Shown here: positions 35,466-43,407 of the stretch, one piece after another
How positions within the stretch are numbered: position 1 is the stretch's first letter
Layout: each line of letters begins with the position of its first letter
DNA from: Pseudomonas sp. CAN1
Lineage (GTDB): Bacteria > Pseudomonadota > Gammaproteobacteria > Pseudomonadales > Pseudomonadaceae
Direction: 5' to 3'
DNA: 43,407 nucleotides
Assembly (NCBI RefSeq): GCF_030462585.1
Contig: NZ_JASMRU010000003.1
Coordinates: 314,840-358,246, forward strand
Made by a program: the position numbers and the translations under genes
Notes under the pieces: model-generated
Told to the model about the DNA's origin: nothing
Seen by the model: only the letters and a program-made list of their open reading frames with translations
Databases searched by the model: none

Positions 35466-36764
35466 TCAGTGCAATTTCAACCGCGGCTCGGTGCTGCGCC
35501 CAATACGGTCCGCAATCATCAGCAGCGCCGTGCGGAACGGCCCGTACAGCGCCATCTGGTGCATGCGGTACAGCGACACATAGAACATCCGCGCCAGCCA
35601 GCCTTCGAGCTTCACGCTGCCCATTAGGTTACCCATCAGATTACCGACAGCACTGAAGCGCGACAGCGAGATCAGCGAGCCGTAGTCCGTGTAGCGGTAC
35701 TCCGGCAGCGGCTTGCCTTCCAGGCGTGCAACGATGGCCTTGGCCAGCAACGATGCCTGCTGGTGCGCGGCCTGGGCGCGCGGCGGCACATTGCGGTCAC
35801 TGCCATCTCCCATGGGGCAGGCGGCGCAGTCACCGAAGGCGAAGACGTTGTCGTCGCGGGTGGTCTGCAGGGTAGGGCGGACCACCAGCTGGTTGATGCG
35901 GTTGGTCTCCAGGCCGTCGATCTCCTTGAGCAGGCTCGGCGCGCGGATGCCCGCCGCCCAGACCTTCAGGCTCGCCGGAATGAACTCGCCCACCGCGGTG
36001 TGTAGGCCTTCAGCAGTGACTTCCTGCACCGCCGAACCGGTCAGCACGCGCACGCCGAGCTTCTCCAGCGTCTGGTGCACCGGGCGGCTGATCCGCTCGG
36101 GCAGCGCCGGCAGCACGCGCGGGCCAGCCTCGATCAGGGTGATGCGCATGTTCTGCGGCTGGATGCCGGTCAGGCCGTAGGCCGCCAGCTCCTGCGCGGC
36201 GTGGTGCAACTCGGCCGACAGCTCGACACCGGTGGCGCCGGCGCCAACGATGGCGACGCTGATCTGGTCGTCCTTGTCCTGCCCGGCGTGGGCGCGCAGG
36301 TAGTGGGTCAGCAACTGCTTGTGGAAGCGCTCGGCCTGCTCGCGGGTGTCTAGGAAGATGCAATGGTCCGCAGCACCCTGGGTGCCGAAGTCATTGGTGG
36401 TGCTGCCGATGGCCAGGACCAGGGTGTCGTAGTCCAGCCCGCGCGCCGGCACCAGCTCCTCGCCCTGCTCATCGAGCGTAGCGGCGAGCTGGATGCGCTT
36501 GCCCGCGCGGTCGAGGCCGCTGAGGCGGCCGAGCTGGAATTCGAAGTGGTTCCATTTCGCCTGGGCGACGTAGTTCAGCTCATCCTCGGAGGAGTTGAGC
36601 GAGCCGGCGGCGACTTCGTGCAGCAGGGGTTTCCAGATGTGGGTGAGATTGGCGTCGACGAGCGTAATGCGCGCCTTGCCCTTTTTACCCAGGGTGCGGC
36701 CGAGACGGGTCGCGAGCTCCAGCCCGCCGGCGCCGCCGCCGACGATCACGATACGATGGGACAT
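35466..36764 (-). CDS. ndh: Type II NADH dehydrogenase (NDH-2)
   Basis: The 432-residue flavoprotein oxidises NADH and reduces ubiquinone without pumping protons. Two Rossmann motifs are seen: IVGGGAGGLELA near the N-terminus (FAD) and VAIVGAGATGVELSAE near residue 170 (NADH). The C-terminal segment (VSLYRMHQMALYGPFRTALLMIADRI) includes the amphipathic membrane-binding helices. ATG 36764 gives MSHRIVIVGGG. It points toward cyoE with REPs between. Its quinol product is the substrate of the adjacent Cyo oxidase. Confidence 0.95.
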   Translation of the reverse strand: MSHRIVIVGGGAGGLELATRLGRTLGKKGKARITLVDANLTHIWKPLLHEVAAGSLNSSEDELNYVAQAKWNHFEFQLGRLSGLDRAGKRIQLAATLDEQGEELVPARGLDYDTLVLAIGSTTNDFGTQGAADHCIFLDTREQAERFHKQLLTHYLRAHAGQDKDDQISVAIVGAGATGVELSAELHHAAQELAAYGLTGIQPQNMRITLIEAGPRVLPALPERISRPVHQTLEKLGVRVLTGSAVQEVTAEGLHTAVGEFIPASLKVWAAGIRAPSLLKEIDGLETNRINQLVVRPTLQTTRDDNVFAFGDCAACPMGDGSDRNVPPRAQAAHQQASLLAKAIVARLEGKPLPEYRYTDYGSLISLSRFSAVGNLMGNLMGSVKLEGWLARMFYVSLYRMHQMALYGPFRTALLMIADRIGRSTEPRLKLH

Positions 36765-36817
36765 GGTGCATTCTCATAGCTTAAGGAATCCTGTATCGGC
36801 CCGTGGCGGCACGGCGC

Positions 36818-36988
36818 TCACGCAAGGTAGGCCAGGAGGCGGCTCAGCAGACCCAGGGCGATGACCACCGCGAGCAAGGCTCCCATCATCAGCCAGGGTT
36901 TGAACGGCGCGCGTTGGACCTGGTGGACGGGAGAGCTGAGGTACTGATCGACCTTCTGCTGGTCTTCGGGGCTCAGGCGACTGGGCAT
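36818..36988 (-). CDS. DUF3094 small membrane protein
   Basis: A 56-residue protein starting MPSRLSPEDQQKVDQYLSSP with one C-terminal transmembrane helix (PWLMMGALLAVVIALGLLSRLLAYL). It has a strong Shine-Dalgarno (GGAGG, 7 bases before ATG). I recognise the DUF3094 family, typical of pseudomonads, function unknown. It lies 53 bp upstream of ndh on the same strand, so co-transcription with ndh is plausible. Confidence 0.85.
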   Translation of the reverse strand: MPSRLSPEDQQKVDQYLSSPVHQVQRAPFKPWLMMGALLAVVIALGLLSRLLAYLA

Positions 36989-37082
36989 GGGCGGCCTCCG
37001 TTTATAATGCCAAGCATTCTAGTAGGGCTTGCGCGGCCTCTCAATGCACCGCCGATCAATGCAGCTTTGCGTCGGCGCCTAT

Positions 37083-37712
37083 TTACAGGCCGACGCCCAT
37101 GTCGAAAAGGATGCTGCGGCCCAGGTTGCCACGCAGGAAATCCGGCGCGTCGCTGTGGGCAAAAAGCACGCGGGCGAACGTCGGGCCGACCACCGATAAC
37201 GAGCGCCAACCCTGGCGCAGGTACTCGGTGGGCGGCGGGAAAGGGGTGTTGAAGTCCGGCGTCTCGCGCTTGAGGCTGACGAAAGCCAGCAAGTCCAGCT
37301 CGCGCGGGTCGATGCCACGCTCGGTGTAGTTGTGCGCCTTCTTGCGCAGCGTCGGCGCCAGGCGTGCCTGTAGCTCCGCGCAGGGAATCCGCTTGGGACG
37401 CTGCTCGCGGCGGATCAGTTGGTTGAGGCTCTGGGCCATGCGCCGGCGCAGCAGCTCCTCCTTCCACTCCTCGTTGAGCCGGCGGCCCTGGTCGAGCACG
37501 AAGAACACCTCGAAGGTGGCGTCGCGGAACAACACATCCGGCGGCTGCTGCGTCGGCGCAATGAAGTCTTCCTGGCGATACGGCACCTTCAGCGCCTGCA
37601 GCAGGCGCTGGCAGGCCCAGCACTCCCTTTCCCACTTGCGGGAGTTGGATAGGAAGTCGTTGGCTTGTTCCGCCTGGCGCGTCAGCAGGCGCAGATAGTC
37701 GGATTCGTTCAT
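37083..37712 (-). CDS. DUF1780 family protein
   Basis: The 209-residue soluble protein starts MNESDYLRLLTRQAEQANDFLSNSRKWERECWACQRLLQALKVPY, with the conserved CWAC pair and a charged middle (RRRMAQSLNQLIRREQRPKRIPCAELQ). It matches the DUF1780 family as I recall from Pseudomonas genomes, where it is a conserved hypothetical near coaE. No catalytic motif can be named. It has no signal peptide. It lies 94 bp before the DUF3094 gene on the same strand, a gap that may hold a separate promoter. Confidence 0.8.
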   Translation of the reverse strand: MNESDYLRLLTRQAEQANDFLSNSRKWERECWACQRLLQALKVPYRQEDFIAPTQQPPDVLFRDATFEVFFVLDQGRRLNEEWKEELLRRRMAQSLNQLIRREQRPKRIPCAELQARLAPTLRKKAHNYTERGIDPRELDLLAFVSLKRETPDFNTPFPPPTEYLRQGWRSLSVVGPTFARVLFAHSDAPDFLRGNLGRSILFDMGVGL

Positions 37713-37803
37713 GCCTCAAGCATAGTTGCTGGCAACCGCGGGCGGGCGCCGATGGCGGTGTAGACTGTTGCCAATCATTGGCCGCTGCGGGCAAGGGGGA
37801 AGC

Positions 37804-38268
37804 GTGAGACGAGTGCTGGGCGGGATGCTGTTGATGGTGCTGGCGAGCCTGGCAGTGGCGCAGGATTCTCCGGCCATTGGCTGGACGCTGCTGGATCAGT
37901 TCGACAAACCCTACACGGCGAACGCCGACCTCAAGGTGCTGCTGGTCGCCCATGACATGGCTGGCTCGAAGCTGGTGAAAGCGGCGCTGGCCGAGCGCCC
38001 GTCAGGCTATCTCGAAGCGCGTGACGCCGCCTTCGTCGCCGATATCAGCCGCATGCCGGCGCCCATCTCGAAAATGTTCGCCATCCCTGCCATGCGCGAT
38101 TACTCCTACCGTGTATTGCTCGACCGCGAACCGCGTGTGGCCAATCGCTTCCCGGCCCAGGCCGATGCGGTGACCTGGCTGCAACTCGAACAGGGCAAGG
38201 TCGTCGCGACCCATCAGCTCGACTCGGCTGAAGCCTTGCGCCAGGCGTTGGAGCGAGGCGCACCGTGA
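37804..38268 (+). CDS. Exported protein of unknown function, thioredoxin-like fold suspected
   Basis: The 154-residue protein starts at GTG 37804 with a good AAGGGGGA Shine-Dalgarno, giving MRRVLGGMLLMVLASLAVAQDSP, a clear Sec signal peptide cut after AVA. The mature part (LLDQFDKPYTANADLKVLLVAHDMAGSKLVKAAL, then YRVLLDREPRVANRFPAQADAVTWLQLEQGKV) has the beta-alpha-beta rhythm of thioredoxin-like proteins but no CxxC. Function not known; annotation pipelines sometimes call it an FAD/FMN-containing dehydrogenase, which I do not support. Its stop overlaps the next start as GTGA, so it is coupled to the ECF-type gene. Confidence 0.75.
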   Translation: MRRVLGGMLLMVLASLAVAQDSPAIGWTLLDQFDKPYTANADLKVLLVAHDMAGSKLVKAALAERPSGYLEARDAAFVADISRMPAPISKMFAIPAMRDYSYRVLLDREPRVANRFPAQADAVTWLQLEQGKVVATHQLDSAEALRQALERGAP

Positions 38269-38954
38269 TCGCCGCGCAGCTGCTGTCGGCGGAAACCCTG
38301 GAGATCGGCTGGGCAATCTATCTGCCCATCGTCGCCTGGGCCATCTGGCGCGCGCCGTGGCTGGAGCTGGTCAGCGACTTCCGCCGCCAGCACCTGGTGT
38401 TCGGCACCATGCTCGGGCTGTTCCTGCTCTGGCTGGTACGGCGGGACTTCGCTTCCGGGGTGTCCTTCCACTTCATCGGCATGACCGCCGTGACCCTGCT
38501 GCTGGACTGGCCGCTGGCGGTACTGGTCGGCCTGGTGGCGCAGCTCGGGCTTTGTGCGATCGGTCGGCAGGACTGGGCCGCCATCGGCATCAACGGCATC
38601 CTGCTGGTGCTGATCCCGGTGCTCATCACCGAGCTGGCGGCGATCTTCGTCGAGCGCCGCCAGCCGCGGAACCTGTTCGTCTACATCTTCTGCTCAGGCT
38701 TCTTCCCGGCGGCGCTGGCGGCGGTTTGCAGCCTGCTGGTGGGGCTTGGTTTGCTGTGGATGGATGGGCTGTTCCCGATGCCGCCGTGGATCGAGGACTT
38801 CATCGGCTACCTCTGGCTGATCATGTTCCCCGAAGCCTTCATCAACGGCACCATCGTCACCGGGCTGGTGGTCTTCTACCCGGACTGGCTGGAGACCTTC
38901 AACCGCACGCGCTACCTGCAGGCACCGTGGAAGGATGACGATGAGCCGCGCTGA
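38265..38954 (+). CDS. ECF transporter S-component/CbiM-like membrane protein
   Basis: The 229-residue protein has about six transmembrane helices (LSAETLEIGWAIYLPIVAWAIW, VFGTMLGLFLLWLV, FIGMTAVTLLLDWPLAVLVGLVAQLGLC, and others) and a pattern of conserved acidic residues (FPEAFINGTIVTG). It resembles the energy-coupling factor permease family that includes CbiM. It lacks the N-terminal Met-His metal loop of cobalt and nickel CbiM/NikM, and no ATPase or T-component is nearby. The substrate is unknown. The GTG start overlaps the previous stop by 4 bp. Confidence 0.7.
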   Translation: MIAAQLLSAETLEIGWAIYLPIVAWAIWRAPWLELVSDFRRQHLVFGTMLGLFLLWLVRRDFASGVSFHFIGMTAVTLLLDWPLAVLVGLVAQLGLCAIGRQDWAAIGINGILLVLIPVLITELAAIFVERRQPRNLFVYIFCSGFFPAALAAVCSLLVGLGLLWMDGLFPMPPWIEDFIGYLWLIMFPEAFINGTIVTGLVVFYPDWLETFNRTRYLQAPWKDDDEPR

Positions 38955-39060
38955 TGGTCGGCCATCGGCGAGGCCCATGTCCCGCGCGGTTTGATCCAGG
39001 TCAGTTCGGCAACCTCCCAGGATCAGGGAAGCTTGGCCCCCATTCGCAAGGAGAATGCCG

Positions 39061-39276
39061 ATGAGCACTCACAGCTGGGCCGAACAACGCCTCAACGAAC
39101 TGCTGATCGAAGCTGAAGCGGCCGGGCAGGACCCGCAACTGGTCGTGCGCGCGCTGCTCAGTGCGGTGGTGCAGGCCAACGCGCAGGTGCGCACGCAGGA
39201 AGACCTGGGGCATGAACTGCATTTCCTCGCCGACAACCTGGGCGAGGACAGGGACTACGCCTTCATGCGCCCCTGA
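39061..39276 (+). CDS. Small conserved hypothetical protein
   Basis: A 71-residue acidic, mainly helical protein beginning MSTHSWAEQRLNELLIEAEAAGQDPQ. ATG 39061 is chosen because AAGGAG sits 7 bases upstream; ATG 39055 would be too close to it. There is no signal peptide, cysteine or known motif. It ends in a terminator hairpin, which supports it as a real gene. Function unknown; not otherwise recognised. Confidence 0.7.
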   Translation: MSTHSWAEQRLNELLIEAEAAGQDPQLVVRALLSAVVQANAQVRTQEDLGHELHFLADNLGEDRDYAFMRP

Positions 39277-39281
39277 ACGAA

Positions 39282-39308
39282 AAGGCCTGCAGATGCGGGC
39301 CTTATTTC
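39282..39308 (+). terminator. Terminator of the small gene at 39061
   Basis: A 9-bp stem AAGGCCTGC / GCGGGCCTT with an AGAT loop, one T-G wobble, then a T-rich ATTTCTT. It begins 5 bases after the stop. Confidence 0.75.
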
Positions 39309-39312
39309 TTCT

Positions 39313-39391
39313 GTAGGAGCGAGCTTGCTTGCGAACGGTGCTCTCCGGCTGTTCCGTTGCCGGGGCGGTTCGCGAGCAAGCTCGCTCCTAC
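39313..39391. repeat. REPIN-like paired REP
   Basis: Arms (39313-39337 and 39367-39391) are complementary except one base. The middle, containing CTCTCCGGCTGTTCCGTTGC, closely matches the middle of the element at 35312-35405. This is a mobile-unit-like pair of the same REP family. Confidence 0.9.
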
Positions 39392-39413
39392 AAAAAGCCC
39401 ATCCGTCGCCCAC

Positions 39414-39438
39414 AAAAAAGCCGCCCATCGGGGCGGCT
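39414..39438 (-). terminator. Terminator of the pilD-coaE-yacG side
   Basis: On the minus strand the stem GCCGCCC / GGGCGGC (39431-39437 pairing 39420-39426) with a CGAT loop is followed by six Ts (39419-39414), 13 bases past the yacG stop. Confidence 0.9.
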
Positions 39439-39450
39439 TCATGAGTGGGC

Positions 39451-39654
39451 TTAGTGCCCGCGCGGCTTCTCCAGATCGCCGGAGAACAGCTCATCCTCGA
39501 GATTGTCGCCGGGGATGGCGTGCTCCTCCGCCGCCCAGGCGCCGAGATCGATCAGCTTGCAGCGGTGCGAGCAGAAGGGCCGGTATTCGTTCTTCGCGTT
39601 CCACTCCACGGGGGCGCCGCAGGTGGGGCATTCCACGGTCAGGGGTTGGCTCAT
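39451..39654 (-). CDS. yacG: DNA gyrase inhibitor YacG
   Basis: The 67-residue zinc protein has the four zinc ligands C9, C12, C28 and C32 (ECPTCG and PFCSHRC) and an acidic tail ([21 protein letters not shown]). YacG in E. coli binds the GyrB C-terminal domain and inhibits gyrase (known). Its ATG overlaps the coaE stop by 4 bp (ATGA), the usual coaE-yacG arrangement in gamma-proteobacteria. Confidence 0.95.
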   Translation of the reverse strand: MSQPLTVECPTCGAPVEWNAKNEYRPFCSHRCKLIDLGAWAAEEHAIPGDNLEDELFSGDLEKPRGH

Positions 39655-40259
39655 GGTTGTCCTCCACGCAGGCCTAGATAGAACTGATGCAGACGCTCGA
39701 CCTGCTGGTGCAGGTGGGCGAGGTCGCCATCGTTGAGCAGCACGTCGTCCGCGTGCTTGAGTCGGTCATCACGCAAGGCCTGAACCTTGAGAATCGAGCG
39801 GACCTGTTCTTCCGACACCTGGTCACGGCGCATGGTGCGCTCCAGTTGCAGGTGCTCGGGGGTATCCACCACCAGCACGCGCTGGGTCATGCGGTACTGC
39901 CCGGACTCCACCAGCAGCGGCGAGACCAGGATGGCGTAAGGCGATTGCGCCTGCGCCAGGTTGCTGGCGATTTCCTGGCCGATCAGCGGGTGCAGCAATT
40001 GCTCCAGCCAGCGGCGTTCGTCTTCGGCCTTGAAGATGCGCTCGCGCAGGGCGGCACGGTTGAGTTGGCCGTCCGGCAGCAGCATGGCTTCGCCGAAGCG
40101 CTCGACGATTTTCGCCAGGGCAGGGCGGCCGGGTTCCACCACCCAGCGCGCGGCGTGGTCGGCGTCGACCATGTGGATGCCCAGCGAAGCGAAGTGTTCG
40201 GCGGCGGCGCTCTTACCGCTGCCGATGCCGCCAGTAAGGCCCAGAATCCAGGGTTTCAT
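39651..40259 (-). CDS. coaE: Dephospho-CoA kinase
   Basis: The 202-residue P-loop kinase makes CoA from dephospho-CoA in the last step of CoA synthesis. It has the Walker [12 protein letters not shown] near residues 8-18 and the lid/substrate stretch [14 protein letters not shown]. The family length and the motifs fit well. It lies 64 bp after pilD on the same strand, as in P. aeruginosa, where coaE follows pilBCD. Confidence 0.97.
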   Translation of the reverse strand: MKPWILGLTGGIGSGKSAAAEHFASLGIHMVDADHAARWVVEPGRPALAKIVERFGEAMLLPDGQLNRAALRERIFKAEDERRWLEQLLHPLIGQEIASNLAQAQSPYAILVSPLLVESGQYRMTQRVLVVDTPEHLQLERTMRRDQVSEEQVRSILKVQALRDDRLKHADDVLLNDGDLAHLHQQVERLHQFYLGLRGGQP

Positions 40260-40293
40260 CGTTCTCCTTTCTGCCGGCCCGGGGGCCGTCGCG

Positions 40294-40315
40294 GGCGTCG
40301 AAGGGGATCGACGCC
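40294..40315 (-). repeat. Hairpin between pilD and coaE
   Basis: An 8-bp stem GGCGTCGA / TCGACGCC with a 6-base loop and no T-run. It lies in the 64-base gap between the genes and could attenuate pilBCD read-through into coaE. Confidence 0.4.
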
Positions 40316-40323
40316 GGAGAAGG

Positions 40324-41196
40324 CTAGCGGAAACCGGCGAACTGCAGATAGGTCGCGGTTATTTGATCACCCCAGAGCAGCGCAATCCAGCCGGCAATCG
40401 CCAGATAGGGACCGAAGGGGATCGGCGTACTGGTCTCGGCGTTGCGCAAGCGCAGCATGATCACGCCCAGCACCGCACCCACCAGCGACGACAGCAGGAT
40501 GGTCAGCGGCAGCACCTGCCAGCCCCCCCAGGCGCCGAGCATCGCCAGCAGCTTGAAGTCGCCGTAGCCCATGCCTTCCTTGCCGGTGATCAGTTTGAAC
40601 AGCCAGTACACCGACCACAGGCTCAGGTAACCGAACACCGCGCCCCAGAGCGCATCACCCAGGTTGGTAAACAGCCCGAAGTAATTGACGATCAGCCCTA
40701 GCCAGAGCAGCGGCAGCACCAGGGCGTCCGGCAGCAACTGGTGATCGACATCGATCATGCTCATCGCCAGCAGCCCCCAGGCCAGCAGCAACATCGCCCC
40801 GGCTTGCCAGCCAAAGCCGTAGTGCCAGGCAATGAACGCCGAGAGCACACCGCAAGCCAGCTCGATCAGCGGATAACGCTTGCTGATCGGCGCCTTGCAC
40901 GACGAGCACTTGCCACCCAGCGCCAGCCAACTCACCACCGGGATGTTCTCCCAAGGCTTGATCTCGTGGGCGCAATGCGGGCACTGCGAATTCGGCAGGA
41001 TCAGGTTGTAGGTGCCCTGCGACTCCTCCTCCGGCAACTCCAGCGCCTCGCGGGCTTCACGCTGCCAGGAAAGCTGCATCATTTTCGGCAGACGATGAAT
41101 CACCACATTGAGGAAGCTGCCGACCAGCAGGCCGAGGAGGGTGGCGCATAAAACAAAGGCCAGCGGGGTGCTGGCCAGGAAGTCGAGAACAGCCAT
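40324..41196 (-). CDS. pilD: Prepilin peptidase / N-methyltransferase PilD
   Basis: The 290-residue polytopic enzyme cleaves type IV prepilins and type II pseudopilins and methylates the new N-terminus. It has the cytoplasmic zinc tetracysteine C72, C75, C97, C100 (QCPHCA and KCSSCK) and the catalytic aspartates D149 ([11 protein letters not shown]) and D213 (GYGDFK). About eight transmembrane helices are seen. Its substrates encoded here are FimT, FimU, PilV, PilW, PilX and PilE. It starts 3 bp after the pilC stop. Confidence 0.98.
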   Translation of the reverse strand: MAVLDFLASTPLAFVLCATLLGLLVGSFLNVVIHRLPKMMQLSWQREAREALELPEEESQGTYNLILPNSQCPHCAHEIKPWENIPVVSWLALGGKCSSCKAPISKRYPLIELACGVLSAFIAWHYGFGWQAGAMLLLAWGLLAMSMIDVDHQLLPDALVLPLLWLGLIVNYFGLFTNLGDALWGAVFGYLSLWSVYWLFKLITGKEGMGYGDFKLLAMLGAWGGWQVLPLTILLSSLVGAVLGVIMLRLRNAETSTPIPFGPYLAIAGWIALLWGDQITATYLQFAGFR

Positions 41197-41199
41197 GGT

Positions 41200-42417
41200 T
41201 TAGACGACGTTGCCCAGTTGGAAGATCGGCAGGTACATGGCGATGATCAGACCACCGACGAGAACACCCAGTACAGCCATGATCATCGGCTCCATCAGGG
41301 TGGTGAGGTTGTCGACGGCGTTGTCGACTTCTTCTTCGTAATATCCGGCGACTTTATCCAGCATGTTGTCCAGCGAACCGGACTCCTCGCCAATGGCAGC
41401 CATCTGCACGGCCATGCTGGGAAATACGCCAGTGGTGCGCATCGAGAAGTTCAACTGAGTGCCAGAGGAAACATCCTGCTTGATCTTGTTCACGGCATTA
41501 CGGAATACCACGTTGCCGGTGGCGCCGGAGACGGAGTCAAGAGCTTCGACCAACGGAACACCTGCCGCAAAGGTAGTCGATAGGGTTCGCGCGTAACGAG
41601 CTACTGCTGATTTATAAATAATGTCGCCAACGACCGGTACTTTGAGGAGGGTGCGATCCACACCATCCCGGAATTTTTCCGATCGCCGATGAGTTTCTCG
41701 AAGAGCGAACGCGGCAGCGAAGAGGGCTATCAAGACTATCAGCCACCACTCCTGCAGCACCTCCGATATCGATATCACCATTTTTGTGAAAGCGGGGAGT
41801 TCAGCGCCGAAGTTAGCGAACACCGATTGGAACTGTGGGACCACCTTGATCAGCAGGATGGCCGATACCACGATCGCGACCACCACCACGGCAATCGGAT
41901 AGGTCATGGCTTTCTTGATCTTGGCTTTAAGGGACTCGGTCTTTTCCTTGTAGGTCGCTACCCGGTCAAGCAGTGACTCCAAGGCGCCCGATTGCTCGCC
42001 GGCATCCACCAGGTTGCAGTAGAGGTCATCGAAGTACTGAGGCTTTTTGCGCAGCGAGTTAGCCAGGCTATTGCCTGCAGCAACTTCCTGTTTGACCTCG
42101 TCGACCAGCTTGCGCATATTCGGGTTGTCGAAGCCTTCGCCGATGATGTCGAAAGACTGCAGCAAAGGTACGCCAGACCCCATCATGGTTGCCATCTGAC
42201 GGGTGAACAGGGCAATGTCCATTGGCTTGATCTTCTTGCCCTTGCTGAACAGCGAGATGCTCTTCTTGCGCACACGGGTCGGATTGATCCCCTGTTTACG
42301 CAATTGCGCCTTGATAAGGGCGGAGTTGGTGCCTGAGAGTTCCCCCTTGACCTTCCCGCCCTTGCGATCCGTACCCTCCCAGGTAAAGACGCCCATCTTT
42401 GCTGCTTTTTCCGCCAT
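41200..42417 (-). CDS. pilC: Type IV pilus inner-membrane platform protein PilC
   Basis: The 405-residue protein of the GspF/PilC family has two related halves, each with a cytoplasmic helical domain (LFTRQMATMMGSGVPLLQSFDIIGEG near residues 70-95; YARTLSTTFAAGVPLVEALDSV near 275-296) and three transmembrane helices in total. It couples PilB rotation to pilin extraction. Codon use between about 41560 and 41760 is less GC-rich than its neighbours. It is 3 bp from pilB and 3 bp from pilD, so pilB-pilC-pilD is one operon. Confidence 0.97.
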   Translation of the reverse strand: MAEKAAKMGVFTWEGTDRKGGKVKGELSGTNSALIKAQLRKQGINPTRVRKKSISLFSKGKKIKPMDIALFTRQMATMMGSGVPLLQSFDIIGEGFDNPNMRKLVDEVKQEVAAGNSLANSLRKKPQYFDDLYCNLVDAGEQSGALESLLDRVATYKEKTESLKAKIKKAMTYPIAVVVVAIVVSAILLIKVVPQFQSVFANFGAELPAFTKMVISISEVLQEWWLIVLIALFAAAFALRETHRRSEKFRDGVDRTLLKVPVVGDIIYKSAVARYARTLSTTFAAGVPLVEALDSVSGATGNVVFRNAVNKIKQDVSSGTQLNFSMRTTGVFPSMAVQMAAIGEESGSLDNMLDKVAGYYEEEVDNAVDNLTTLMEPMIMAVLGVLVGGLIIAMYLPIFQLGNVV

Positions 42418-42420
42418 GGA

Positions 42421-43407
42421 TTAATCCTTGGTGACGCGGTTGACTTCTTCGAGGCTGGTAACGCCTTGCATGGCCTTCAGCAGCCCCGAAGTACGCAGAT
42501 CGTTGAAGCCTTCTTTTCGGGCCTGATCGGCGATCTGAATGGAGTTGCCTTCCTCCATGATAATCCGCTGCAGGGCTGGCGTGATTTTAACCACTTCATA
42601 AATACCCAAGCGTCCTTTGTATCCGCCCTTGCAATTGTCGCACCCGACGGGCGAATACAGCTTGAACGTGCCGATCTTGTCGGCCGGGAAGCCTTCGTGA
42701 AGCAGGGCCTCTTGTGGAACGTCATGCTCCTTCTTGCAATGGGGACACAGCTTGCGCGCCAGTCGCTGGGCGATGATGAGGTTGGTGGAGGTCGCCAGGT
42801 TGAACGAAGCAACGCCCATGTTCAGCAAGCGCGTCAGAGTTTCGGCGGCGCTGTTGGTGTGCAGGGTGGACATCACCATGTGGCCGGTCTGCGCTGCTTT
42901 GATGGCGATTTCGGCGGTTTCCAGGTCACGAATCTCGCCGACCATGATCACGTCGGGGTCCTGACGCAGGAAGGCGCGAAGGGCCTGGGCGAAGTCCATG
43001 CCCTGGCGGGGATTGACGTTAACCTGGTTGATGCCTTCCAGGTTGATCTCCACTGGGTCTTCTGCCGTGGAAATATTGATGTCCGGGGTGTTGAGAATGT
43101 TGATACCTGTGTAGAGCGAAACGGTCTTGCCGGAACCGGTTGGCCCAGTAACGAGAATCATGCCCTGCGGTTGCTTGAGCGCCTCCAGATAAAGCTGCTT
43201 CTGCGGCTCCTCGTACCCAAGTGCATCAATACCCATCTGCGCACTGGACGAGTCGAGAATCCGCATCACGATTTTCTCACCCCATAGTGTGGGCAGAGTG
43301 TTGACGCGGAAGTCGATGGACTTGGTCTTGGAGACTCGCATCTTGATACGGCCGTCCTGGGGTTTGCGGCGCTCGGAAATATCCAGGCCGGCCATGACCT
43401 TCAGGCG
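42421..43407 (-). CDS. pilB: Type IV pilus extension ATPase PilB, 3' part
   Basis: The last 329 codons are in the window; the frame continues through its right edge. The visible part holds the RecA-like ATPase core: Walker A GPTGSGKT (about 43120-43145), an Asp/Glu box with [17 protein letters not shown], the Walker B region [11 protein letters not shown], and the His box [22 protein letters not shown] zinc tetracysteine CPHCKKEHD ... CDNCKGG follows. These are typical of PilB/GspE assembly ATPases; PilT lacks this zinc finger. The N-terminal domain, which binds c-di-GMP in some MshE-like relatives, is not visible. Confidence 0.96.
   Translation of the reverse strand, partial: RLKVMAGLDISERRKPQDGRIKMRVSKTKSIDFRVNTLPTLWGEKIVMRILDSSSAQMGIDALGYEEPQKQLYLEALKQPQGMILVTGPTGSGKTVSLYTGINILNTPDINISTAEDPVEINLEGINQVNVNPRQGMDFAQALRAFLRQDPDVIMVGEIRDLETAEIAIKAAQTGHMVMSTLHTNSAAETLTRLLNMGVASFNLATSTNLIIAQRLARKLCPHCKKEHDVPQEALLHEGFPADKIGTFKLYSPVGCDNCKGGYKGRLGIYEVVKITPALQRIIMEEGNSIQIADQARKEGFNDLRTSGLLKAMQGVTSLEEVNRVTKD

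Noticed and set aside
23418-39391. Repeated GTAGGAGCG hairpins as a CRISPR array
   Set aside because: They are isolated inverted pairs in separate gaps with no regular spacers and no cas genes; they are REPs.

Overview
The window is chromosomal DNA from a Pseudomonas, probably a relative of P. aeruginosa. The evidence is a GC content that looks like 60-67%, GC-biased third codon positions, proteins that match remembered P. aeruginosa orthologues closely in length and catalytic residues, and the gene order creA / rpsT / murJ-ribF-ileS-lspA-fkpB-ispH / minor pilins / pilRS / bamD / rluD-pgeF-clpB. The species call is inference; no database was consulted. There is no prophage, CRISPR array, transposase, integrase or clearly novel defence system.  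Layout: (1) 1-8400 holds housekeeping genes: the end of creA, divergent rpsT and murJ, then ribF, ileS, lspA, fkpB and ispH (riboflavin kinase/FAD synthetase, Ile-tRNA synthetase, lipoprotein signal peptidase, an FKBP prolyl isomerase and the last MEP-pathway enzyme). ileS, lspA and fkpB overlap end to start. (2) 8405-15913 (minus strand) is the type IV pilus minor-pilin operon fimU-pilV-pilW-pilX-pilY1-pilE, preceded by fimT. pilY2, known between pilY1 and pilE in P. aeruginosa, is absent: pilY1 and pilE overlap by 4 bp. (3) 16108-20405 has thiO facing the pilS-pilR two-component system that controls pilin transcription with sigma-54, plus a small membrane-anchored zinc-ribbon-like gene overlapping pilS. 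(4) 20553-28949 has bamD, divergent from rluD-pgeF, then clpB behind a good sigma-32 promoter, then a minus-strand pair: a PilZ-domain protein and a DUF1631 protein. (5) 29170-29413 is a tRNA-Asn/Pro/Lys cluster with a strong promoter and a terminator, followed by about 880 bp without a recognisable gene. (6) 30351-36764 is cyoABCDE (cytochrome bo3 ubiquinol oxidase plus heme O synthase), facing ndh (type II NADH dehydrogenase). (7) 36818-39276 holds small conserved genes: DUF3094, DUF1780, an exported protein, an ECF-type permease-like protein and a 71-residue protein. (8) 39451-43407 is yacG, coaE, pilD, pilC and the 3' part of pilB on the minus strand.  How the genes work together: much of the window builds one machine. 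PilB (extension ATPase), PilC (platform), PilD (prepilin peptidase), the minor pilins FimU/PilV/PilW/PilX/PilE with adhesin PilY1 (tip priming complex), FimT (DNA uptake) and PilS/PilR (pilin transcription) are all here. The major pilin pilA is not, and would be expected just beyond pilB outside the window. Cyo and NDH-2 would form a short respiratory chain, NADH to ubiquinone to O2. Three paired REP elements and one single variant REP lie in intergenic gaps.
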